A stretch of 64,000 nucleotides of DNA from Chrysomallon squamiferum. Lineage: Eukaryota > Mollusca > Gastropoda > Neomphalida > Peltospiridae. The notes under the pieces are model-generated. The model was not told where the DNA came from. It ran no database searches and saw only the letters and a program-made list of their open reading frames with translations. The DNA lies in assembly GCA_012295275.1 (NCBI GenBank), contig CM022665.1, positions 25,612,446 to 25,676,445 on the forward strand, given 5' to 3'. This document shows, in pieces, positions 43,359-56,015 of this stretch. How positions within the stretch are numbered: the first letter of the stretch is position 1; the number at the start of each line of letters is the position of its first letter. The translations under genes were made by a program, and so were the position numbers.

Positions 43359-46300
43359 TCAAAGATTGTCTTTTCTTTTCTCACACTTTGTACACACTCT
43401 GACGGGATAATCCCAGCCTCGAATGCGAACTGGGATTTTGTTTGGAGAGCAGTCATCACAGACTCCCTGCCCACAGGCACGACAGTGATGTTTGGCAATC
43501 TTGTAGGAAAACTTCACCTTGCAGATGATGCATTCTGTAATCTTTTCATCAGGAACCCAGTAAGCTGGTCGAGCAGAGTCTTTTAGCATCCCTGGTTTGA
43601 AAACATTAAAGGTTAAAGGTTTCCTCAGATTCAAATCACAAATGTTTCTAAACTTACTGTAAAAATAATGATCCTTATTTTGAAAGAGAATATGTATGTG
43701 TGCCTACCTATGCAAGTGTGGGCACAGACGTGTCTGTGTGTGAACAATAAATGAAAATATTTAGTTAATAATAAAATATTCATATTTGTTTTTCATTATT
43801 AATCAAACAATACATCCTCTACATCTATATCTCAACAATTTCTAATGAAATACTACTGCTGCTGCTACATTTATGGATTTTTAACAGATGTATGTGAAAA
43901 TCTTTACTTTGTATACTACTTTTAACATTTCTTTCAACTTTTGACATACTTTCCTTTGTTTTGTTGTTTATTTAAGCTATTTGTTACTTACCTAAGGGAA
44001 GATCAATAGCAGATGCAACTGCACCAATTGTTGAACTGACCACTTCCCCAACCATGCGAGCAGTTACAGGAGTTTCTCCTCCTTCACCTTCTCCTGATAA
44101 TAAAATGATAATTCATATTTAAAACATATTGAGTTTAACAACAAAGTTAAGACTTAAAGTTTTATTCACATACCTGAATACTGTACATCAGCCAAACAAA
44201 AATTAATAAATAAATAAAATTTTAAAAATATATGAAAGAAAGTTAACCAGGTATCAGTAACTGATCCATAATTAACAAAACTACAGTAAAATTCACAGAT
44301 TTAGAATACTTATTACCAAAGTTATTATCAATTTAATTTTTAATATTTTTATTTAATATATTTAAAAAAAAAAGAAGCTTGTATGAGTAATGTAACTGTA
44401 AATAAATACTCAGTTTTAAAAACCAGACAGCCATCTATTTCATTTAAGGCATATCATTACTGCTTGAAAGCATTGTGAAAAGTCATAATAATGTGTCAAC
44501 TCTGATTTGATAAATGATGCACCAAGGAATTGGGTATGGTGTTACAGTGCAAAATGGTGGTAGTAGTGACAAAATGTTATATACTGACACAGTCTCCCAC
44601 CTGGGTTACCTTGGAAACACTTGTTGCAGACTCTGACAGGTGTAAGACCCCAGCCTCTTTCAGGAACAGGGCGAGTCTTTGAAGAGCAGTCATCACAAAA
44701 TCCCTGTCCACAAGCTCGACAGTGATGTTTCTGTTCATTGTCGGTGAAATTTGTCTTGCAATCATGACATTCCTAAAACAAAATTGTACAAAATAATGAA
44801 TGAATATTTATTCAAAACAGTAGTGGATTTGTAATGGGTTTTAGGAACTAGAGTTACTCTAAAGCTGAATATAGAAAGAATTGAGAAGCAGACACTATAA
44901 GCTAAATGTTTTCATTATTGTTTATTTCTTTATCAAACTGAAGATGCTCTGAAATTTACAAATATTTGACAGTAATATATAATATTTTCACTTGTACTAT
45001 TGCTTTGCTAAATAAATGTCATAAACTGGAAACTAAAATGTAGAGTAAAACATATATGTCACTATCCCATTGTCTATACCACCCATTTCTATTTCTAATT
45101 TTATGAAGCACATTTAATGTATTTTGTTAGTTGTGGATTCAGTCTGTGTCACAACTCCATAAGTTAACCATCCACATTAACTGCAAATGTTTGGGTTTTT
45201 TAACATATACACCTTATCATGAACAGAGAAGTATATAACATGACTTTTGAAAATAATATATAAATGTTCACTTTCTGATTATTAAAATCAAAATAATCAG
45301 AGAATGAACAGATTCTCATCATTTATTGGCTGACAAACAATCATTGAATATATCTACAAATATATATTAAAAGAAAATATTCACCTAGATAACTAATAGC
45401 AGATATCTAAAACTAAAATCTACTTACTAGAATTTGCGAATTTGGCACCCAGTAAGTAGGAGCAATCTGGTCAGCTGTCCATTCTGCTAACATCTTTGTA
45501 GGTTTGGCACCAACAGTTCCAATTGTATTGGCAACAGTGTGGAGACTATCCAGAAATTTACGAGCTGCATTGTGTGTTCCATCAAGTACCTGATGACTCT
45601 ACAACAGAAGACAAATAATACAAATGTATGTGTGTGTATGTGTGTTTATCACTGTGTATGTCTCACTCTTCATGTTTTTCTATACGAGTAACTCTCAGAG
45701 TATCCCTTTAATTTTCTCTGCATATTTACCTATCTCTCATTTTCTGCATATCTTTCATGATCTGCATATCTCTCTCTCTCTCTATGCTCTTCTCTATATC
45801 TCACAGTTTCTCACTCATATAAAAACACCCACTCACACCCCCTTATATCATTAACATTTATTCTGTAGATCCTACAAAAGACCATAAATATCAAGATATG
45901 GCAGGCTTTGGTACATGTGGTGAGATATGACTTGTGCATTGGGGAATTTGAATCCCTGGTTGTGCAGGTTGTTGCTATCAGTGTATACAACACTAAATCT
46001 ACAGAAGAAACCCCTCATATATATCATTAGTATGTTAGTGTAGGATACATCATAAGAATTATATAAATGAATGACAGGAGAATATAAAACTGTGGATTCC
46101 TAACAATGGACAGACATTTGTAATATTATCAGCTGATTACTTACATCTGGCCAAATGTGTATGACTTCCATCTGGACAAAGGTTTCTATGTCATGGTTGC
46201 CATACCAGTACTGTCTGCTACGATAAATAACACCACAGTTTGTACACTCCAAGACATATCTATGAAAAAAGAAGAAAAAACATAGACTGCTATGCATACT

Positions 46301-49300
46301 GTTACATTCCAATCTGATATGTTAATAATAATAACTAAGATTTAAAAAAAATTAAAAATATAAAAAATGTTTAATTTAAGCAGACAAGTAATTCTTCTTC
46401 TTACAATCTAGCAATAATTCATAATAAAGTGGGGGTTTTGGGGTTTTTTTATAAACTGTCCATAAACTGAGAATGTCATTTGGCTAAAACTAAGATGAAA
46501 ACAAATTTGAAAAACATTATACTTAATAAATATAAAAGCATTTTTAATTAAAAAAAACTCAGATTTGAAACATACAAAATTAAATTCATACTCTTTCACT
46601 TTCTCCTATTTAAACTTTGTAAAAAAATAATAATAATAAATTAAATATTAAGGAAAAATTAAAAAATAAGAAACTACTGGAAATCATTTAGGTAACAAAC
46701 CATATCAACCAACGGCCATACTTATTAATAATTTTTCTTCTGTGAATAATAACAACAATAATAAATTATCTTATGTGATAAAAATTAAATATCTGTACAA
46801 AAACAGTCATAAAATATTTAGTTCCACAGATAAGCCTACCCAGACCAAAGATATTTTCCAAGTCCAACCCAAGAATTGTCAGAAGATGCAGAGGTTTTTG
46901 GAACCACATAATTATTCTGCTGACCCTTCATAAAACATTTCTGAAAGGAAAATTTATAAAGTTATATTTATGAGGTTTTTCAAAATCTCAGTTTAATAAA
47001 TCTGTGGGAACATTTATGTTGGAGGTTTTGATATAAAATTAATGCAACTAATGGATAAAATCCTTTTAAATTTCGTGAAGTAAAGAAAATTTCAAGAGTA
47101 AAATAATAACAAAAATGACAATACCAACTAAGTATGATTTTAACATTCACTGTAAAAAGTATTGTTAGAAAAATGAAGAAGAGGGAGGCCACTCTGAATG
47201 GAAATGGCATTAATGACCTGCTAAATAATTACATTTTCAAGTTTTCAAACTTTCATTCAAGAACTTTACGATCACTCATCTTGATTCTCTCAGATTTCAA
47301 TACAACTTCTTCTAATTTAATTTTTTTTAAATTAAAAATTTCCAGTTTTTACTTTACACCTAGGAAAACGTTTTAATAATTTTTATATTATATAATAAAA
47401 TAAAATAAAAAAAGAACTGCTGAGAAAAAGTTAATTTTACAGTTGTAAAAATGTGAACACAGTAATACAAGTCCAAACCTTGCACAGGTAACGCATGTTG
47501 CCATACTGATGTTGGTAACGACACTTTACATTTCTGTCTGGCTCATGTTTCACATCCTCTGAGTTGTGACTCATACTTTTCATGCATTTTGCCCTGTTAA
47601 ATTAGTTTTAAACTGTTAATATTTTAATATTAAATGATATAAGCAAATGATTGTGAACTAAAACTGATAATGATCTTAATATAAATATTGAAATGATATC
47701 AATTAAAAGTATGTTTAGATGAAAAAAATATATTAACTCCTCTCTAATTATACAAACATTTCACCATTCTGCTGAAAAATGTTTTAAAGATAAAGAAGAC
47801 AATAAAATTCCATACTTTCCAAATTTTTTATGAATTAATTTCACTATTACTAGTTAGAGGTCTGAATGCATTATCTGTATACAGATAATTATGTATCTTT
47901 ATTTTTATGCTAGTAATAGGCATTTCAGCAGTAATCACAAAAAAAATATCCGATGAACAATTTTTGTAAAATTAGAGTTATTTTGAAATAATATTTTAAA
48001 TGAAATATCAGTAGTATTCCTTCATTAAACACTGTGTAAATTTAACAGTGAAGCACATACCCACAAGATAAACATCTGGTTGAACAGGTGAAATACTGAT
48101 CTGGGAACGTATTGGGTCCTGGTTTATCAATGTCACCACTGAATGTATCATTCAGGGCCTAAAAACAAAATATTTATTTAAAGAAACATACCTACATATA
48201 TATATATATATAGACACACACCCACACATAGTACATACCGAACAGACTCACAAACATATACATACAGACATAGATACACAAACACACACATACACCTATA
48301 CACATAAACATTATACATATGTATTAATAAGAAAAAAATATCTGTTAGAAAAGTGAATATTTGAGAGAGCTGTCCACATAAAACCTAACTGTCATGAAAA
48401 TCAGTTACCTTTAAGGCATGGAACACAATTTCTGGATCTCTGGGAGCTCTGATGGTGTTATTATTCAACAGTTCCTTGGTTACTTGCTGCAGTCGATGGA
48501 AATCTGTGGGTGGATTTTGAGTTTTTGTGCCTACGTAATTTACACAATTGAAGGCATCAGTGTTGTATTTCAAATTTTTGAATTTAGCTATAACTTCATT
48601 TTCTGCTGTTTTTCCCCCTGTAAAAACATATGATTAACATTTTATTTATGCAATAAATACTGTTACAAAACTCCAACATATTTTAATGTTGATACTCTAA
48701 CTTGTATAATATAACTTTAATAGTGCATTAATATTTCTTAACACAGTAACATTGTAATAATATGATGCTTATTTATGGTATACAATTAAAAAATAAATAA
48801 ACAGAAAAACAAAACAATTCATGTTTCAAAATGTTGTTAGAAAATGTTTAATTTGAAAATTGATTAATTCATTTTGAACAACTCTAAATTAAACTGCTAA
48901 TGAAGAAGGCATTGTTGACTTCTATTACTGAATAATGAAAAACATTCTTAAGTTAATTATGCTTTGTTTTCAGGCATAATTAGAGTTAAATATAAAAAAA
49001 AATTTTCATTGGTTATGACTGAAGGCAAAGGGTTTACATCTTAGTTCAGTGCCATGAAAGTGAATTTTATGATATTTCTTAGTCTTGCCACATATAAATA
49101 AACACAAAATCACACCAATCAATCCAGTACAAATTGTGATTAATTTAAATTAAGAAACATAAATCAAAAAAATATATAAATACAAGTTGCACTTACAATC
49201 TATTATGAAACTGGAAAGTTTATAAATTAAATATGTCATCAGATTTATTAATTTGAATAAACAGTCCATATTTCTTTAAAGATAAAAATTACCTGGGCCA

Positions 49301-51680
49301 CAAGTCAGCACATCAGTGTGTATGGTTTCATGAAAAATAATAATTGCTGGTCCGAAAGTTGATATAGGAACATCTTGCTTATGTTTTTCTGCTGCTTTTC
49401 TTAATGCATCTTTGAAGTGCTCCAGATAACTCTTTGAGGCATCGCTGATAAACTTGAACATGTCACTGTGTAATCGCTCAGCTCGCGTACGATAGATTAT
49501 CACATCAGATATCGCCAAGACTTTCAGTAAGAGGCGAGTCCTTTGATTAGAATTGTCAGCAACCCCAAGCAAACCTTCTGTATCTATAATAATTGCTTTG
49601 TTGTCTGGATCATAGGCTGCCCATATTCCTACAGTACATGATGTGTGCCCAGGTGATGTCTGAAATACTTCCTTTCCTCCAAAGAACGTGTGATTTAGAG
49701 TGTGTGACTTTCCATCACCAGTATTGCCAAATATAGAGACAACCTTCACCTTGACATCCTTGTTATCATTTGTGTAGCATCCAAGCTTCTCACAAAAATC
49801 CTTTTCATCTTTCACCTGAAAAGGATAATAAATTATAAATACTTGAAATTCATAGAGGCAACTACTGAATTAATTATGAAAAAAATTAAAATGGGTGGAA
49901 TGGAAGAAAACACATTAGATATACATTTTAATCACCAAATGTAGACTACAGATATATTTCTGTAGGATTATATGTATAAAATGACATGACAGAAAAAATA
50001 TACAAATGTTTAAATAAATGTCCATCAATATCATTTACTATATATACATATATACACATTACTGTGAACTTAGTCTGTTTAGTCTACAGAAATAATTGCA
50101 TAAGAAAGGTAACAGACTAGTAAATGAACTTCGTTTTATTTACTTTTATTTCACTTAAATTATTTAGCACAACGTAATGCTGCAAAGAAATGGTTCTCTT
50201 TAACATGAGTAAGTTAATTTCTAAAATGCTATTTAATTAAAAATTTTAATTTTTTACTGAACATCAGCACTGGATAATGAAATGTCTTCAAGAATGTCAG
50301 CTACATATAATTTAAGGAAATATCTTTGTCAACAATAATGTACTGTATATACTTGTGTATAAGTCGAATTTTGGGGAGACTATATTAAGGTAATATTTTT
50401 GGGGTCGACTTATACATAGGTAATGCTTTTGTAGCTGTTGCTGAAGAATCGCCATTTTGACTATTTTTTGCTACAGGATGCATCTAAAATAATCGCGGTC
50501 TTTCAGCTTTTAAAAATATAATTTTATCATATAAAAAATTTTGAAAAATTAAATAACAAAACCAAATATGAATGTAAAACATGATATTCTTCTGTTTAAT
50601 GACATAAAAATACATTTTAAAGCGAGAAAACCGTCAGTACGGCGTTATGCCTTATGGCATCTTGCAATGATTTAGGCTATAGCTCGTGTAATACATGCAT
50701 TTACGTTATTATGGTATGTTCGTGCAAGTTAAGTTACAGTAGGTGTACAATGTAGGCCTTCATGGCACTGTCACACTGGTCTAAAAATAGTGACGGTGCC
50801 TGGAATCTACAGTCGACTTATACACAAGTAATACCTAAAATGACGCAATTTTTGGTCTTAAAATACACATCGACTTATACATAAGGTTGCCTTGTACACA
50901 AGTATATACGGTAGTTATTATTTAAATTGAAGATCCTACATATATATATTATCATATCTTTTTATTTCTTACCTGCAACTCTTCCCTTTCAGTTGACAAA
51001 AGAAAACCATGACAATTCTGATATTTGTTGACATCATCCTGTTCTTTTGCAATGTCACCTGTGCCATCCAGAGGTTCTGTTACACCTGTTAAAACGTCAG
51101 GAACACTACTTTGGCTATGATCAGAATGAGAATCGGTTAAAGCCATAGTGTTACCTTCTTGACGGGGATTTGAATCTGAAGAAGGATGTTGGGGACAAGA
51201 CAAGTAGGTCAGTGAATCATCATTAGATGATACTGGAGACAAAGGTTTCAAATTATGTTGTACAGTTTGTTGTTCTTTCTGATTTTTTCTATTTTCATAC
51301 TCTTTTATTGACATATGCTGATGTTGTTTTTTCTTACTTTGATTATGTACTTTATCAAAACAGTCGTAACAATACCTTTGATGACAAGTTTCACACCAAA
51401 TGTCTGCATAGTTTACATTTACACAACTCTTATTATTTTTTTCTCCTTCACATAAAGTTGTAAATGGTATTTTCTCTAACTTCACTCTTGAATGACTATC
51501 ATCCTTAGAACTTCCATCAGGGTGTAATTTTTTTTCGCAATCTAAACACTGGGAAGATTTACACTCGTTACAGTAATATTTTGCATCAGCATCACAAACT
51601 TGACAACACAATTTTTCTTCACATAAACGTTTTGAAGTTCTTGTTTTCGCGCTTCTTTTGTTAGGTATTGGTCGACTCAT
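43359..51680 (-). CDS. ZFYVE1: Double FYVE-domain protein DFCP1
   Basis: DFCP1 binds PI3P through two FYVE fingers, marks omegasomes during autophagy, and acts on ER, Golgi and lipid droplets. Exons: 51680-50973, 49815-49293, 48617-48409, 48158-48061, 47593-47479, 46940-46840, 46259-46145, 45598-45428, 44772-44610, 44093-43992, 43591-43359. Together they encode 845 aa; human ZFYVE1 has 777. Residues 1-140 carry Cys/His-rich zinc-binding segments resembling B-boxes (CCQVCDADAKYYCNECKSSQ; CETCHQRYCYDC). Residues 140-235 are a Ser/Asp-rich linker that explains the extra length. The nucleotide-binding domain follows, with P-loop GNTGDGKSH at 266-274 and DTEG at 314-317. A Cys-rich section contains CGVIYRSRQYWYGN. 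FYVE1 starts near 681 (QKHHCRACGQGFCDDCSSK) and FYVE2 near 783 (AKHHCRACGQGVCDDCS, ending PVRVCTKC). FYVE2 keeps the WxxD motif (WVPD); FYVE1 has WVPN. Confidence 0.97.
44601..44609 (-). other. ZFYVE1: Tandem alternative 5' splice site at ZFYVE1 exon 9
   Basis: Exon 9 ends at one of two GT donors 9 nt apart. Using the first (GTAACC) ends the exon at 44610; using the second (GTGGGA) ends it at 44601. Both leave the same phase, so the product gains or loses three residues after KCFQ, just beyond FYVE finger 1. Confidence 0.55.
50341..50913. mobile_element. MITE-like DNA transposon in ZFYVE1 intron 1
   Basis: The left end reads TACTGTATATACTTGTGTAT. The right end, reverse-complemented, reads TACCGTATATACTTGTGTAC. 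That is an inverted-repeat match with two differences in 20. CGACTTATAC recurs three more times inside, at about 50405, 50814 and 50870, as subterminal repeats. The element is 573 bp, less AT-rich than the surrounding intron, and has no open frame of transposase size, so it is a non-autonomous element. No clear target-site duplication beyond a possible TA was found, so the superfamily is undecided. Confidence 0.75.
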
Positions 51681-52557
51681 CTGGGCAACGATAAAATCTA
51701 TTCGGGCATTTCATAACATTCTATAATTTCAACCATAAACAATTATATTTCAGCATAATTTTCAGATCATTGCGAATTTGGACATCCCCCATTGCTCATT
51801 TCCTTATGAAACTAATGGAAATTTATAACTTAGTTTTAAAACGAAAAAGGCTATTGCGAAACAGTTTGTTGTGTCCGTCTTAATATTAATATAATAACAA
51901 TAACAATAATAATAACAACAACAATAACAATAATAATAATCAAACTATTAATAATCATACAAAGAAAAAGAACACACACACACACACACACACAAACAGA
52001 AAATCCTTAGAATATTTTAAGATGATTTCCCACTTGAAACCTTTTATCTAGGTTCTATAAAGTTATTCTGAGTCCCACTGTACGACCACGGCAACCCTCT
52101 TTCAACCCACTTTTCATCACAGTAATAATATATTTTACGACTGCACACCCATAACCATCCTAATCTAATAAACTTCAACCAACCTACTACCTAGCCGATA
52201 TTTTTCTATTATATAATATATGCCATTTATTTGCATTGTTTTATGTCTATATATTTTTCTTGCATTATTATATAACTGTTACGTGTACTGAAGATTAATG
52301 TTTCGGTACATTTTGGAATTCTAATAGGAGAATGATACATAGCATTCTATTTTGCTTTATTTGAAAACAACAAGAACATAACTCATTATTTCAATCGGTT
52401 ATTTTTATCAACTATATTTATCCTTATTCCACTTGCAAATACTACTTTTATGAACCACAACCTTCAATTGTTTCCCTAGTCAGTGTGGAATTATGGGAAG
52501 GCTGTTTATGCACAATTGTTTTCTCTGATTTTTTCCGAGTGATAAAAATCAGTCAAA
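51681..52557. promoter_or_regulatory. Divergent ZFYVE1 / RTF1 promoter interval
   Basis: 877 bp separate the two start codons. It includes an interrupted (AAT/AAC)n stretch at about 51885-51950 and a (CA)n run at 51973-51993. The likely RTF1 start zone is about 52460-52557, and the ZFYVE1 start zone lies just right of 51680. No strong core-promoter motif stands out. Confidence 0.5.
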
Positions 52558-55154
52558 ATGTCAAAAAGGAAGAAGAGTGTTATGCTTATTGATTCGGATA
52601 GTGATGGAAGTGATAGTGGAGATGACCTGGACGAAGTAATAATTTAATATGAACACATGCTTTGGAAGACACAACAGTTACATTCCAATAACATCGATAC
52701 ACATTTCACTGAATAACTCGAATAAGTTTTCACATGTTCAAACTTTTTGTACACATTATAATAACACTTATGTGCTTTCCTATATAAGATACTTAATATT
52801 TCCAGTTTACTAAAACAAAACATATAAATTAATGAATTTATGTTGAAAATCCATAAACCAAGATAACACATTTATTTGAACTGAATTTCAATTTATTAAA
52901 AAGATTTCACTGATACATTATTTAAACTGTTAGAGATCAAGATATGTAATGTAGTTCCTATATCTCGTCTTGAAAGATGTGTATGCAATGTACCATCCCT
53001 TATTTTAAAATTGTTTCTTCTTCTTAAAATGAAAACACTTTCATCTTCAGAATTACTCAGACACTATTGGAATTTGTGGAATCACTGATCCATTTTATTG
53101 ATAAAAGAAAAAAATAATAAAAAGTTGCATATTCATGATATATTGAAATAATTAAAAATATAACTGACACCAGGCTTTATAAACATATTTTAAAATAATA
53201 CCTTTTAAAATTATATATGTATATGTATAATATAATCATATTATAAAAATCAATCCATAATGCTAGAGAAATAAAAACTATTCATAATTTAATGGTATAA
53301 ACAATGAATTATGAAAGTTTGTATTATGAAGTTGTGGAATATTTTAAATCCAATACAATATTTCATTATAAACAATTTTAGTTCAACTGACAGGCAGTCT
53401 GTCATTTTTTGTTTTATTTATTTATTTATTTAATCATATATTTTGCTGTTTTAGAAATTACATATTACTTTTCAAAAAACTAAATATCTTTCAGAAAACT
53501 AAATTATCTTACAAACTGAGTGATAAAAAATGTGCATTTTATTTTAAAATATCTGACAACTTAAGAGAAATTTTGAAGAAACATTAAGATTTAAAACAAG
53601 AAAGTCAATTTATTAATGAAATATTTGCATATTTTAATTATAAATTAAATTCACATGTAAACTATATAATTTTAAGAAAGAGTATAAAAAGTACATATTT
53701 GCTTCTTCCTTAGTAATGCTTTTTTTTTAATCTTTGTTTTGCTACTTTATATTTCATAACATATTTCAGGGTCTACGAGCACTTGCTAAGCGAAAAAGGA
53801 GAAACTCGGGGACACAAAATGATGGGCACAATACAGCAACTCAAGGATCTGATTCTGATTCAGAGAGTTCAAACAGTGATGAAGATGTATGTTTCTTGTT
53901 ATAATCTTGTTCCTGAATACATTTTACACAGAGAGAAATCTGTATATGAACAGTAGATATTTATATATATATATATATTATTATTATTATTATTTTTTTT
54001 TTTTCAGTTTGTTGAAATGTATTGCAGTGACCAAAATTTATAATAATTTATTTGTGTTGATGTTGCAATTGATAATATTTTTAATTAGTCCTATTTTCAA
54101 ATGGAATAATATAATTTTATAATGATTTTAAAATATTTTAATATTTTTTTAATTTCTTGTACACATTATATTTTGTTTTATTTGTTGTTAGTGGACTGCT
54201 AATGGCAAAAGTTCAAAAAAAAAGAAAATGAAGGCTACACCAAAGAAGACAAATAAAAGATCATCCACAATCAGTTCTTCAGGAAGTGACAATGAAAGTG
54301 ACAAACATGTTTCTGAACCAGAAGAAGGTATTCAGTGATATTATTATTATTATTATTTTTTTTTTTCTGCAATCAGGATATGGTGTAGCAGCCTGATATT
54401 AATTAGCCAAAATGGCAAAAAAATATGTATGCTATAAGATGTTGAGCTAAAATGCACTTTTTTTTATTTTTATGTTTTTGGTAATTAAAACGAGTCTTTG
54501 TTAAAAAAGTGAAAGTGTTTTATTAAAAGGAGTGTTTCTCAAACAAGTGAAAATGTTTTATGGAAAAGAATGTTTGTTAAACAGGTGAGGTTTCTGACTC
54601 TGGGAGTGGATCTGCAGGTGGGACTGGGTCTGAATCAGAGGAAGAGAAATTCTGCGATGGCTTTGATGAAAATCTCATTGGTGATGAAGAAGATAAGGCA
54701 AAGCTTGAACAGATGACAGAAAAGGAGAGAGAACAAGAGTTGTTTAACAGGATGGAGAGGAGACAAGTCCTAAAGACCAGGTACAGAAATAATTCTCCAA
54801 AACAACTCACTTGGATTTAAGCCTTTTTATATATTTTCTGTTTTTTATTTTTAAATTTATGTTTTGTTTCAGTTACTTTTCAGTATGATTAGAGGGTATG
54901 CAAATATGGTTTTATGTTTGAATTTGTAGATTTGAAATAGAACAGAAACTGAAGAAAGCCAAAAAGGCACACAAACACAAATCAAAAACTGTCACAGAAC
55001 CCACCACACCTTCAAGGTCATTAGTAAGTGTCAGTGAAAGAAGCAAAGAAAGAAGGAAAAATATGGAAGATACAAAAAAAGACAATAAAAAGTTTTCAGC
55101 ATTACAGGACTTGAGAGCAAGACGAGAAGAGAAGAAGAATAAAGGTACTATGCT

Positions 55155-55185
<31 letters not shown>

Positions 55186-55982
55186 TTCTGCTCCTTGATA
55201 CTTTAAAACATAAGGAATGAGTGGAGTTACTTGTTGACATTTTGATTTTTAACTTGTTACATAACATACAAAAGGTTTTTATATAATTATGATTGACAGT
55301 AATCACCTGCTGTTAGCAGAAAGAGATGTGTCATTCCCTTTGATAAAGCACTGTCTGGCATCAGATTAAAAAAAAAAAATCCATATTTTTCATAAAATAT
55401 TTTATTAATATTAAATTTTATTTAAAAACAAGGTGTGACTTACAGTGTGATCTTTTCTCAGTTATCTGCTTATAGTTTATTAAAACAATACACTTTGTAG
55501 TCAATTTATTAATTAATTCCTGAAGACGCTATAATTACAGAGGATATGATCAAGCAGCAGGAGCAGAAGAAGAAGACGCTAAAGGCCAGTGATATTTACA
55601 GCGATGATGATGATGATGATGATGGTGATATAGATGACAAGAGGACAGAGGAGAAGGAGAACAAGGCATCAAGAGATGATTCTGACTCTGATGACAGTCG
55701 TCGATCATCATCAGCGTCAGATTCTGAGGATGACGAGTAATACTTGAATAATTCTTTTAACGTGTGTTGTTTTATATATAAATAACAAAGATGTATCTGT
55801 CAAAAATAACAGCTAATGTGATTCTTAAAAAAAGCCACGAATTACTTGATAAAAAAAAAGGACATGTCATCGTATTCTTAATTTTTCTTTTATATTCTTT
55901 GGTAAGCTCAAAAGTTTCATTTTAAACATGTACCTTTATTAAAATAATCTTTCAAGAGTGTTTCAAATGAGTAAAAAAAAAA

Positions 55983-56015
<33 letters not shown>

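Noticed and set aside
50341-50913. Autonomous transposon encoding a transposase
   Set aside because: Inverted ends are present, but no open frame of useful size lies between them.
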